This document shows, piece after piece, positions 34,154-41,862 of a stretch of 64,000 nt of DNA. The stretch is taken from contig NZ_CP120983.1 in assembly GCF_030719215.1 (NCBI RefSeq), forward strand, positions 4,278,001-4,342,000, in the 5' to 3' direction. The position numbers were made by a program, and so were the translations under genes. A model generated the notes under the pieces. The model had not been told where the DNA came from, did not search any database, and worked only from the letters and a program-made list of their open reading frames with translations. The DNA is from Streptomyces sp. Alt3 (GTDB taxonomy: Bacteria; Actinomycetota; Actinomycetes; Streptomycetales; Streptomycetaceae). Position 1 is the stretch's first letter. Each line of letters opens with the position of its first letter.

Positions 34154-35361
34154 TGGCCCGTCCGCGTCAGAAGGCTCCGCGCCGCACGTTCGGAGCGATA
34201 CGACAACTGCCCTCGGGGCGATATCAGGCCCGCTACCCCAGCACGGCCGATGACACCCTGCGGCCCGCACCGGAAACCTTCGAGACCAGGCGCGATGCAG
34301 AGGCGTTCCTCGTCCAGGTCCAAGCGGACCAGATGCGGGGCGACTGGCTCGACCCGACCGCCGGCGAGGTCTCGTTCGCCGACTACACCACGCGCTGGAT
34401 CGCTGAGCGCGGCCTCGCCCCGACCACTGCTGAGTTGTACCGCCGGCTGTTCCGGCTCCACCTGGAGCCGACGTTCGGCGAGATGAACGTCAACATGATC
34501 AGCCCCGCTCGGGTCAGAGCCTGGCGGGCGGAGCGGTTGTCCGCCACCGGTGCCACCACGGTGGCCAAGTCGTACCGGCTCCTCAAGGCCGTGATGGAGA
34601 CCGCAGTCGAGGACGACATGCTGCGCAAGAACCCCTGCCGTATCCGTGGGGCAGGTCGCGAGGACGCCGACGAGCGCCCCGTGGCGACGGTCGAGCAGGT
34701 CTTCGCCGCGGCGGAGGTGATCGGTCTGCGCTGGCGCCTCATGGTTCTGCTCGGTGCCTTCGCCTCAATGCGGCCCGAGGAACTCGCCGAGCTACGTCGC
34801 CGGGACGTGGACCTTGACGCCGGCACGCTCTGGGTTCGCCGTGCTGCACCGGAGCTCAACACAGGTCACCGCGTGGTCGGCGCTCCCAAGTCCCGGGCGG
34901 GCCGACGAGAGATCGTGCTGCCGTCCTTCCTCCACGAGGACGTCCGTCGGCACCTGGAGTGGTTCGCCCAGCCGGGGCCGGACGGGCTCGTCTTCGTCGG
35001 CGAGAGGGGGGCGGTACTGCGCGGCACCACGTTCGGCCGCAAGTGGCGCAGGGCCCGGGACAAGGTGAGGCTGCCCGAAGGCTTCCGCTTCTACGACCTG
35101 CGGCACACGGGCAACACGCTGGCGGCCGACACCGGTGCCAAGCTCAAGGACCTCATGGTCCGAGCCGGCCAGTCATCCGAGCGCGCGCAACTGATCTATC
35201 AGCACTCCACCAAGGAGCATCAGCGCAGGCTCGCCGCCAACATCGATCTCGACGTGCGCCGCCAACAGTCGGCTGCAGCCTCGGGGCGTGGTGGGGCGAC
35301 TGTTCACCCGCTGGTGCCACGTCCGCCCGGACCATCCGCCCCACGGGCTGCGCGGCGTTGA
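34153..35361 (+). CDS. int: Tyrosine recombinase integrase
   Basis: 402 residues. An arm-binding region is followed by a SAM-like core-binding domain (FADYTTRWIAERGLAPTTAE) and the catalytic domain with Arg207 (SMRPEEL), Arg317 and His318 (FYDLRHTGNT), and nucleophile Tyr349 (LIYQHS). His in the HxxR box is Tyr314 and the third-box His is Gln340 (RAGQSS); as I recall, these changes are usual in this Streptomyces integrase lineage. The gene ends 217 bp from the 3' end of tRNA-Gly, and TGGCACG repeats lie between, the normal position for an integrase that uses that tRNA as attB. Confidence 0.92.
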   Translation: MARPRQKAPRRTFGAIRQLPSGRYQARYPSTADDTLRPAPETFETRRDAEAFLVQVQADQMRGDWLDPTAGEVSFADYTTRWIAERGLAPTTAELYRRLFRLHLEPTFGEMNVNMISPARVRAWRAERLSATGATTVAKSYRLLKAVMETAVEDDMLRKNPCRIRGAGREDADERPVATVEQVFAAAEVIGLRWRLMVLLGAFASMRPEELAELRRRDVDLDAGTLWVRRAAPELNTGHRVVGAPKSRAGRREIVLPSFLHEDVRRHLEWFAQPGPDGLVFVGERGAVLRGTTFGRKWRRARDKVRLPEGFRFYDLRHTGNTLAADTGAKLKDLMVRAGQSSERAQLIYQHSTKEHQRRLAANIDLDVRRQQSAAASGRGGATVHPLVPRPPGPSAPRAARR

Positions 35362-35499
35362 TCGCGCAGGAGCAGCAGTCCGCACCATGGGTGTGACGCA
35401 GGGCACTTGGAAGGGATCTCGCGATGCGGGACCCGGTAGTGGAGCGCTCGCCCTGAGGGGTGACAGATCCACTATTGATGCAGATGGGAAGGGTCGTTA

Positions 35500-35517
35500 T
35501 GGCACGCGAATGGCACG
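35500..35517 (+). repeat. Arm-type TGGCACG direct repeat, right end
   Basis: TGGCACG at 35500 and 35511 (11-bp period), between int and tRNA-Gly; the same pair occurs near att copy 5 at 17025 and 17035. Confidence 0.5.
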
Positions 35518-35545
35518 AGCCCTAAAAATGGTCTAGACAACAAAC

Positions 35546-35572
35546 AAGGCCCTGGTCTCCGACCAGGGCCTT
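35546..35572 (-). terminator. Terminator of tRNA-Gly
   Basis: Perfect 12-bp arms AAGGCCCTGGTC with a 3-nt loop, just downstream of the tRNA on its own strand. Confidence 0.75.
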
Positions 35573-35577
35573 CGTCA

Positions 35578-35651
35578 TGGAGCGGGTGACGAGAATCGAA
35601 CTCGCGCTCTGAGCTTGGGAAGCTCATGTTCTACCATTAAACTACACCCGC
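35578..35651 (-). tRNA. tRNA-Gly, anticodon CCC
   Basis: Full cloverleaf on the minus strand: acceptor arms GCGGGTG/CACCCGC, D-stem GTT/AAC, anticodon stem TGAGC/GCTCA with loop TTCCCAA (anticodon CCC), T-arm GCGAG-TTCGATT-CTCGT, discriminator T, CCA encoded at 35578-35580. The 44 bp from CCA through the anticodon loop is the sequence repeated as five att copies to the left. Confidence 0.95.
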
Positions 35652-35874
35652 GAAGCGCGCCGATGATCGGCTGTGCATCGTCCCACACTGTACCCCATCG
35701 CAGACCCCCGGCGTGTTCGCCGTGGGGTCTGCGTGTCGTTGCCGGGGGTGGACGCGGGTGTGGGTGGCGGGAGTTGAGGGCGTAGCGTGGGTGGGCGGAG
35801 TGCCGCCTGGAGTGGCGTCCTGTTCATCCCCTAATGTGGCGGTCTCGTCCATAGCTGGTTGGGGAAGGGACTTG

Positions 35875-36048
35875 ATGGAGTCGATGGAGCGCACCGTCGT
35901 CCGCTGTGCCGAAGGGCACGTTTTCGCCGCGTCGTCGTTCCCGATGCAGCAGCTCGGGTCGCAGCGGATCGGGCCCGGGCGGCTGATCCGATGCCCGCGC
36001 TGTGCTCGGTTGCGGCAGGCTGTTCCTGTGGCGTTCGAGGAGCGCTAG
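35875..36048 (+). CDS. Small zinc-ribbon protein
   Basis: 57 residues from ATG 35875 (GGGGAAGGGA upstream; ATG 35884 also possible). Two metal-binding half-sites, RCAEGHVF and IRCPRCARL, suggest a compact zinc ribbon. Such small proteins are common next to dcd in streptomycetes as far as I recall; no function is known. It is 68 bp upstream of dcd and could share its transcript. Confidence 0.65.
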   Translation: MESMERTVVRCAEGHVFAASSFPMQQLGSQRIGPGRLIRCPRCARLRQAVPVAFEER

Positions 36049-36116
36049 AGCAATGACGCAGACGCGCGGGGCGGTCCGGTTGGGGGCGACTCGCGCGTTC
36101 TGCGTATCCTCGGTGC

Positions 36117-36692
36117 GTGCTTCTCTCAGATAAGGACCTCCGGGCCGAGATCGATGCCGGGCGGGTTCGCATTGACCCGTTCGACGCGTCGATGGTGCAG
36201 CCCTCGAGCATCGATGTGCGGTTGGACCGCTACTTCCGGGTGTTCGAGAACCACCGCTATCCGCATATCGATCCTGCCGTCGAGCAGGTCGACCTGACCC
36301 GTCAGGTCGAGCCGGACGGTGACGAGGCGTTCATCCTCCACCCGGGGGAGTTCGTCCTGGCCTCGACGTACGAGGTCATCTCGCTCCCCGACGACCTTGC
36401 CTCGCGGCTGGAGGGCAAGAGCTCGCTCGGGCGGCTCGGCCTGGTGACGCATTCCACCGCCGGGTTCATCGACCCCGGTTTCTCGGGACACGTCACACTT
36501 GAGCTGTCCAATCTGGCGACGTTGCCGATAAAGCTCTGGCCGGGAATGAAGATCGGGCAGCTGTGCATGTTCCGGCTGTCCTCGTCGTCCGAATTCCCGT
36601 ACGGATCCGAGCGTTACGGATCGCGTTATCAGGGCCAGCGAGGGCCTACCGCCTCGCGTTCCTACATGAATTTCCATCGGACACAGGTGTGA
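36117..36692 (+). CDS. dcd: dCTP deaminase
   Basis: 191 residues from GTG 36117, the usual length. Converts dCTP to dUTP for thymidylate synthesis. Conserved blocks are present: QPSSIDVRLDRYFRVF, EGKSSLGRLGLVTHSTAGFI (catalytic Glu and substrate loop), DPGFSGHVTLELSN, and the C-terminal YGSRYQGQRGPTASR. Trimeric cytosolic enzyme. Followed after 6 bp by a phosphoribosyltransferase gene, suggesting one nucleotide-metabolism transcript. Confidence 0.95.
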   Translation: MLLSDKDLRAEIDAGRVRIDPFDASMVQPSSIDVRLDRYFRVFENHRYPHIDPAVEQVDLTRQVEPDGDEAFILHPGEFVLASTYEVISLPDDLASRLEGKSSLGRLGLVTHSTAGFIDPGFSGHVTLELSNLATLPIKLWPGMKIGQLCMFRLSSSSEFPYGSERYGSRYQGQRGPTASRSYMNFHRTQV

Positions 36693-36698
36693 TACGGC

Positions 36699-37199
36699 AT
36701 GGCTGGTGAAGCGCGGGAGAACCTGACGTACGAGGCCTTCGGGCACGCCGTACGTGAGCTGGCACAGGCGGTGGCCGACGACGGCTTCGAGCCGGACGTC
36801 GTGCTGAGCATCGCGCGCGGCGGGGTGTTCGTCGCGGGCGGTCTGGCCTACGCCCTGGACTGCAAGAACATTCATCTGGTGAACGTCGAGTTCTACACCG
36901 GCGTCGGGACCACGCTTGAAATGCCGGTCATGCTGGCCCCCGTCCCGAACGCCATCGATTTCACGCGGAAGAAGGTCCTGATCGCCGATGACGTCGCCGA
37001 CACCGGCAAGACGCTGAAGCTGGTCCGCGACTTCTGCATCGACCACGTGGCCGAGGTGCGCAGCGCGGTCATCTACGAGAAGCCGCAGTCGCTCGTGAAG
37101 TGCGAGTACGTGTGGAAGAAGACCGATCGGTGGATCAACTTCCCGTGGAGCGTGGAGAAGCCCGTCGTGCGCCGTGACGGCCAGGTCCTCGACTCGTAG
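36699..37199 (+). CDS. Phosphoribosyltransferase
   Basis: 166 residues in the type I PRTase fold. The PRPP loop VLIADDVADTGKTL (about 89-102) is intact, with LSIARGGVFVAGGLA near the N-terminus. The small size and the C-terminal WKKTDRWINFPW resemble the xanthine/hypoxanthine-type enzymes used in purine salvage; substrate not certain. Co-directional with and 6 bp from dcd, ending in a strong bidirectional terminator. Confidence 0.85.
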   Translation: MAGEARENLTYEAFGHAVRELAQAVADDGFEPDVVLSIARGGVFVAGGLAYALDCKNIHLVNVEFYTGVGTTLEMPVMLAPVPNAIDFTRKKVLIADDVADTGKTLKLVRDFCIDHVAEVRSAVIYEKPQSLVKCEYVWKKTDRWINFPWSVEKPVVRRDGQVLDS

Positions 37200-37243
37200 T
37201 CGTCGACCGCAGGCCGTGGACCGCGGGTGCGGACGCGGACACG

Positions 37244-37278
37244 GGAAGGGCCCCGGTGCTGTGCACCGGGGCCCTTCC
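37244..37278 (+). terminator. Bidirectional terminator
   Basis: Perfect 16-bp arms GGAAGGGCCCCGGTGC with a 3-nt loop, between convergent genes. Confidence 0.85.
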
Positions 37279-37298
37279 GCACGTCGGACCTGGTCGGG

Positions 37299-38225
37299 TC
37301 AGATCGTGCCGAGCTTGATGATCGAGAGCAGTGCGATCAGCTGGATCGCCGAGGCGCCCAGGGCCTTCGGCCACGGGAGGTCGTGAGACTTGCTCACCAT
37401 GGAGGTGAAGAGCGCTCCGGCCGCCAGCCAGGTGATCCAGCCGAGGATCTGCACCAGGGAGTTCTCGCCGCCGAGGAACAGGGCGAAGACCAGGCGGGGT
37501 GCGTCGGTGATCGACATGATGAGCATCGACAGGCCCACGGTCGGCTGCCAGGCGCCGGTGCCGCCGAGCTGACGTGCCAGCGTGTGGGTGACGGCGCCGA
37601 GGACCAGCCCGCCGATGACGAAGCCGACCCCGGTGAAGATCACGTACGGGGCGGCCGTCGAGACCTCCGCGTGGATCGCCTCGTCACGCGCCTGGTCGAA
37701 GCCGAAGAGCGCGAGCAGTCCGTAGATGAACGTGACGGCGATCGCGGTGCCCCACACGGGGTAGTCGCGCATCTGCCAGAACGTCGGTCCCGGCCGCAGC
37801 ACGATGCCGCTCAGCAGCTGCTTCCAGTGCAGTCTGGGCCCCGAGGGCTGCGCGGGGGCCTGGCCGGCCTGGTAGGTGTTCCCGTCGCCGTACGGGTCCT
37901 CGTGGATGCTGAACGCCTGGGTGTGACCCGGGGCGTTGGCGTACGGGTCGTGCTGCGACGGCTGGTGGTGCGGGTCGCCGAAGTACTCCGGTTCGCCGTG
38001 CCCGCCTGTGTGTCCGTTGCCACCCCCGTGTCCGTTGCCGCCGTTCCCGCCGCCGTACGGAGCGCCCTGGGAGCCGCCGTACGGCGCGCCGCCACCTCCT
38101 GCCGGAGGCCACGACTGCCCGCCGTACGGCGGCGGTGATGCCGGTGCGCCGTACGGCTGTTGCTGCTGCGGGTGTTGTTGCGGTGTGCGGTTGTCCCGGC
38201 CGCGTCCGATCCTGAATCCAGCCAC
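37299..38225 (-). CDS. YIP1-family membrane protein with Gly/Pro/Tyr-rich N-terminus
   Basis: 308 residues from GTG 38225. The first 130 residues are low complexity, with repeated PYGG and GGGNG units and Gln, His and Tyr. The C-terminal 180 residues form five transmembrane helices (VWGTAIAVTFIYGLLALFGF, PYVIFTGVGFVIGGLVLGAV, VGLSMLIMSITDAPRLVFAL, LVQILGWITWLAAGALF, ALGASAIQLIALLSIIKLG), a Yip1-type arrangement. Role unknown. No clear ribosome site is seen, so it may be leaderless or start elsewhere in the low-complexity part. Confidence 0.75.
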   Translation of the reverse strand: MAGFRIGRGRDNRTPQQHPQQQQPYGAPASPPPYGGQSWPPAGGGGAPYGGSQGAPYGGGNGGNGHGGGNGHTGGHGEPEYFGDPHHQPSQHDPYANAPGHTQAFSIHEDPYGDGNTYQAGQAPAQPSGPRLHWKQLLSGIVLRPGPTFWQMRDYPVWGTAIAVTFIYGLLALFGFDQARDEAIHAEVSTAAPYVIFTGVGFVIGGLVLGAVTHTLARQLGGTGAWQPTVGLSMLIMSITDAPRLVFALFLGGENSLVQILGWITWLAAGALFTSMVSKSHDLPWPKALGASAIQLIALLSIIKLGTI

Positions 38226-38411
38226 ACGTCGAACGTACCTGGTCCGTGCGGGTGCGGTGTGGGGGCCGGGGGAACAAGGGCCCATTGCGGCCTAGCTGTG
38301 ACATCCCCTAGGGGGACCCTGGGGGGTCTGCCCCACCCCGGGAGGGACGCCGACGGCCTCCCGGGACGGCTGGTGGCGGCCGGGAAGGGCCGGAGCGGCT
38401 CCCTGAAAGAC

Positions 38412-38454
38412 CGGAGCGGCCGGTCCTGCCCCCGAGGCAGGTCCGGCCGCTTCC
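38412..38454 (-). terminator. Terminator of the Fe-S protein gene
   Basis: Imperfect hairpin with about 18-bp arms (GGAGCGGCCGGTCCTGCC and near-complement), just after the stop at 38469. Confidence 0.7.
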
Positions 38455-38468
38455 GTGGTGGGAGACAG

Positions 38469-40736
38469 CTACTGGACGGGTTCCGGTTCCGGCTGCCCGG
38501 CCGGCTCCTCGTCGCCCGCCGGGTCGGCGGGTGTCTTCACCGACTCCAGGAGCAGCTGCGACACGTCGACGACCTGCACCGACTCCTTCGCCTTGCCGTC
38601 GTTCTTCTTGCCGTTGACCGAGTCGGTCAGCATGACGAGGCAGAACGGGCAGGCCGTGGAGACGATGTCCGGGTTGAGGGAGAGGGCTTCGTCGACGCGC
38701 TCGTTGTTGATGCGCTTGCCGATCCGCTCCTCCATCCACATCCGCGCACCGCCGGCGCCGCAGCAGAAGCCGCGCTCCTTGTGGCGGTGCATCTCCTCGT
38801 TCCGCAGACCCGGAACCTTCGCGATGATCTCGCGCGGGGGCGTGTAGATCTTGTTGTGACGGCCCAGGTAGCAGGGGTCGTGGTACGTGATCAGACCCTC
38901 GACCGGTGTCACCGGGATCAGCTTGCCCTCGTCCACCAGGTGCTGGAGCAGCTGCGTGTGGTGGATGACCTCGTACTCGCCGCCGAGCTGCGGGTACTCG
39001 TTCGCGATCGTGTTGAAGCAGTGCGGGCAGGTCGCGACGATCTTCTTCGCGGACTTCGCCTTCTTGGTCGAGTCGTCCTCGTCATCCTCGCCGAACGCCA
39101 TGTTCAGCATCGCGACGTTCTCCTGGCCGAGCTGCTGGAACAGCGGCTCGTTGCCCAGGCGGCGGGCCGAGTCACCCGTGCACTTCTCGTCGCCGCCCAT
39201 GATCGCGAACTTGACGCCCGCGATGTGGAGCAGCTCCGCGAAGGCCTTCGTCGTCTTCTTGGCACGGTCCTCGAGGGCGCCGGCGCAGCCGACCCAGTAC
39301 AGGTAGTCGATCTCGCCGAGGTCCTCGACGTCCTTGCCCACGATCGGGACCTCGAAGTCGACCTCCTTGGTCCACTCGACGCGCTGCTTCTTGGCGAGCC
39401 CCCAGGGGTTGCCCTTCTTCTCCAGGTTCTTGAGCATCGTGCCCGCCTCGGACGGGAACGCGGACTCGATCATCACCTGGTAGCGGCGCATGTCGACGAT
39501 GTGGTCGATGTGCTCGATGTCGACCGGGCACTGTTCCACGCACGCACCGCAGGTGGTGCAGGACCACAGCACGTCCGGGTCGATGACGCCGTTCTCCTCG
39601 GCGGTGCCGATGAGGGGGCGTTCGGCCTCCGCGAGGGCGGCCGCGGGAACGTCCTTGAGCTGCTCCTCGGTGGCCTTCTCGTTGCCCTCCATGTCCTTGC
39701 CGCCGCCGGCCAGCAGGTACGGGGCCTTGGCGTGCGCGTGGTCGCGCAGGGACATGATCAGGAGCTTCGGGGACAGCGGCTTGCCGGTGTTCCAGGCGGG
39801 GCACTGCGACTGGCAGCGACCGCACTCGGTGCACGTCGAGAAGTCGAGGAGGCCCTTCCAGGAGAACTGCTCGACCTGGGAGACGCCGAAGGTGTCGTCC
39901 TCGCCCGGGTCCTCCCAGTCGATCTCCTTGCCGCCCGAGGTCATCGGCAGCAGCGCGCCGAGCGAGACCGCGCCGTCGGCGTTCCGCTTGAACCAGATGT
40001 TCGGGAAGGCGAGGAAGCGGTGCCAGGCGACACCCATGTCGGTCTTCAGGGCGACCGTGATCATCCAGATGAAGGAGGTCGCGATCTTCAGCCCGGCGAA
40101 GAAGTAGGTGAGGTTCTGGAGCGTGGAGACGTCCATGCCCTCGAGCCAGGAGACCACCGGGTACGAGATGAAGAACGACGCCTCGTAGCTGTCCACGTGG
40201 TGCTGGGCGCCTTCGAGGGCGTGCAGCATGAAGATGCAGACGCCGACGATGAGGATGACGGCCTCGACGAAGTACGCCTGGCCGAAGTTGGAGCCCGCGA
40301 AGCGGGACTTGCGACCGGGCTTGTCCGGCCTGCTGAGCTGGCGGATCACGATCAGGACCGCGATGCCGAGCACCGTCATCGTGCCGATGAACTCGACGAA
40401 GACGTTGTACGGCGCCCACTCGCCGACGATCGGCAGCAGCCAGTCGGCCTGGAAGAGCTGGCCGACGGCGTTGACGATCGTCAGCAGCAGCGAGAAGAAG
40501 CCCACCGCCACGAACCAGTGCGCGACACCGACGATGCCCCAGCGGTTCATGCGGGTGTGGCCGAGGAACTCCTTGGCCACGGTGACGGTGCGCTGCACGG
40601 GCTCATCGGTGCGGGTGCCTGCGGGCACGTTCTGGCCGAGCCGCATGAAGGTGTAGATCTGCAGGAGGGCGCGGGCGAAAAGTGCCACGCCGACCACGAT
40701 CAGAACCAGCGACACGATGATCGCGGCGAGTTGCAT
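38469..40736 (-). CDS. Membrane Fe-S oxidoreductase (heterodisulfide reductase-like)
   Basis: 755 residues from ATG 40736 (GAGGAG upstream). Five N-terminal transmembrane helices (about 1-250) resemble a b-type cytochrome membrane part. Two ferredoxin-type 4Fe-4S motifs follow (CTECGRCQSQCP and CTTCGACVEQCP), then two CCG domains (VGCAGALEDR with KCTGDSARR; DPCYLGRHNK with GFCCGAGGARM). This is the layout of the actinobacterial Rv0338c-type protein, thought to pass electrons between the quinone pool and a soluble partner, perhaps from fatty-acid oxidation. Monocistronic, with a TTACT-N4-AGTAA palindrome upstream. Confidence 0.88.
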   Translation of the reverse strand: MQLAAIIVSLVLIVVGVALFARALLQIYTFMRLGQNVPAGTRTDEPVQRTVTVAKEFLGHTRMNRWGIVGVAHWFVAVGFFSLLLTIVNAVGQLFQADWLLPIVGEWAPYNVFVEFIGTMTVLGIAVLIVIRQLSRPDKPGRKSRFAGSNFGQAYFVEAVILIVGVCIFMLHALEGAQHHVDSYEASFFISYPVVSWLEGMDVSTLQNLTYFFAGLKIATSFIWMITVALKTDMGVAWHRFLAFPNIWFKRNADGAVSLGALLPMTSGGKEIDWEDPGEDDTFGVSQVEQFSWKGLLDFSTCTECGRCQSQCPAWNTGKPLSPKLLIMSLRDHAHAKAPYLLAGGGKDMEGNEKATEEQLKDVPAAALAEAERPLIGTAEENGVIDPDVLWSCTTCGACVEQCPVDIEHIDHIVDMRRYQVMIESAFPSEAGTMLKNLEKKGNPWGLAKKQRVEWTKEVDFEVPIVGKDVEDLGEIDYLYWVGCAGALEDRAKKTTKAFAELLHIAGVKFAIMGGDEKCTGDSARRLGNEPLFQQLGQENVAMLNMAFGEDDEDDSTKKAKSAKKIVATCPHCFNTIANEYPQLGGEYEVIHHTQLLQHLVDEGKLIPVTPVEGLITYHDPCYLGRHNKIYTPPREIIAKVPGLRNEEMHRHKERGFCCGAGGARMWMEERIGKRINNERVDEALSLNPDIVSTACPFCLVMLTDSVNGKKNDGKAKESVQVVDVSQLLLESVKTPADPAGDEEPAGQPEPEPVQ

Positions 40737-40785
40737 TTGGGGGCTCCTCGGGCCTGCGAGGGTGGGATCCAGCGCGTACAAGCGA

Positions 40786-40799
40786 TTACTAAGCAGTAA
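40786..40799 (-). promoter_or_regulatory. TTACTAAGCAGTAA palindrome, candidate operator
   Basis: Perfect 5-bp arms about 50 bp upstream of the Fe-S oxidoreductase start, in an AT-rich patch within GC-rich DNA; TetR-type regulators commonly use such sites. Confidence 0.55.
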
Positions 40800-40828
40800 C
40801 TTAATCAGTCTGTGCTGACACTATCCAC

Positions 40829-41545
40829 TTATTCCGCCACGCTGTAGCCGGGCAGTCGGTGATCTGTGTCGCTCAGGTGAGCCTTTCCCGGGAGCCGCAG
40901 TCCGCGTACCGCCGCCTGGAGGGCGATGTGCGCGGAGTGCGCCAGGATCGCCAGGTCGAGCCCTGTCCCATGATGCTCTGCGTAGTGCGCGTCCAGGAGG
41001 GCGGGTTCGTCCCAGGGCATTTTGGAGCGTGCCCTGACCTGGGCCAGGCCGGTCAGCCCCGGCCGCAGTCCCTGCCGCCACCGCCCGGCGGCGCCGAGGG
41101 CGGCGGTCTCCCCGGGGGTGAGCGGCGCCGGGCCGACGAGGGCGAGATCTCCCCGTACGACGTGGGGCAGTCGGGAGAGCAGGTCGAGCCGGAACCGCCT
41201 GGTGCGCAGCGAGCGCAGTTCGAAGGGGTGGCCGCCGAGACCGACCCGCATCTCGCGGCTCAGTACGCCGTTCCTGTCGCCCGTCCTGTCGCCCTTCCTG
41301 GGGAGGAGCGGGCGGAGTGCCAGGGTCAGGGCGCCCAGGGCGAGCGCCGGGGTCGCCAGGAGCAGGAGCGCCGAGCCGAGCACCAGGTCCAGGGTGCGCT
41401 TCATGGTCATGGTCCCCAGCGCTCCGGCGGCACGGTCCGCCGCCAGGGCGAGACGCCCGGCCGCCGCGGCCGCCGGTGAGGCGCCGGCCCTCCGTGGGGT
41501 GGGGCGCCGTCCGCCTCGTGCCGCAGTCTGCCTCGCGTTCCGCAT
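40829..41545 (-). CDS. Bacterial sugar transferase (WcaJ-like catalytic domain)
   Basis: 238 residues from ATG 41545; an alternative start at 41413 (MTMKRTLDLVLG) would give the bare family domain. One transmembrane segment (LDLVLGSALLLLATPALAL) precedes the cytoplasmic domain, with DLALVGPAPLTPGE and RPGLTGLAQVRARSKMPWDE, hallmarks of phosphosugar transferases that load the first sugar onto undecaprenyl phosphate. No other capsule or exopolysaccharide gene is nearby. Divergent from dnaK. Confidence 0.75.
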   Translation of the reverse strand: MRNARQTAARGGRRPTPRRAGASPAAAAAGRLALAADRAAGALGTMTMKRTLDLVLGSALLLLATPALALGALTLALRPLLPRKGDRTGDRNGVLSREMRVGLGGHPFELRSLRTRRFRLDLLSRLPHVVRGDLALVGPAPLTPGETAALGAAGRWRQGLRPGLTGLAQVRARSKMPWDEPALLDAHYAEHHGTGLDLAILAHSAHIALQAAVRGLRLPGKAHLSDTDHRLPGYSVAE

Positions 41546-41768
41546 TGCACCTGCCCGGAGTCGATGACGTGACGGTATGACCGTCTCGATGCATTTTGTG
41601 ACAGAACGATCCCACGGTGCGATGGTGGGTGGGGTGTGTGCGGCGCGCCACGCTGGGAAGGTGTCGCGGGTCCCGGGGTCGGAGCGGCCTCCCGCCGCCG
41701 CTTCCGGTGCGCCGTCGTGACCACTCGAACATAAGAAATGCCTGATCAGGGCAAGTGTGAGCACATAA

Positions 41769-41789
41769 GTTGAGCGTAAGTGGCTCAGG
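41769..41789 (+). promoter_or_regulatory. Degenerate HAIR element
   Basis: GTTGAGC-N7-GCTCAGG, a weaker match to the HspR operator CTTGAGT-N7-ACTCAAG, 32 bp upstream of the perfect copy. Several HspR sites are known to precede Streptomyces dnaK. Confidence 0.6.
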
Positions 41790-41820
41790 TCCTTTGACTC
41801 CGGGGTGGGTGTCATGCATC

Positions 41821-41841
41821 CTTGAGTCAGATCCACTCAAG
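41821..41841 (+). promoter_or_regulatory. HAIR element (HspR operator) of the dnaK operon
   Basis: Perfect CTTGAGT-N7-ACTCAAG, 21 bp before the dnaK start, where bound HspR would block transcription or initiation. Confidence 0.93.
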
Positions 41842-41862
41842 TAGTCAGTTGGAGGAATTGAA

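Noticed and set aside
16870..35577. A classical actinomycete ICE (pSAM2-like) with double-strand transfer
   Set aside because: No FtsK-like transfer gene, Spd gene or RepSA/RepAM-type initiator is present; a relaxase and MobC are, so a mobilizable element fits better.
38160..40799. An 879-codon open frame on the plus strand opposite the Fe-S oxidoreductase
   Set aside because: Its composition is that of an antisense shadow in GC-rich DNA; the minus strand encodes clear Fe-S and CCG motifs.
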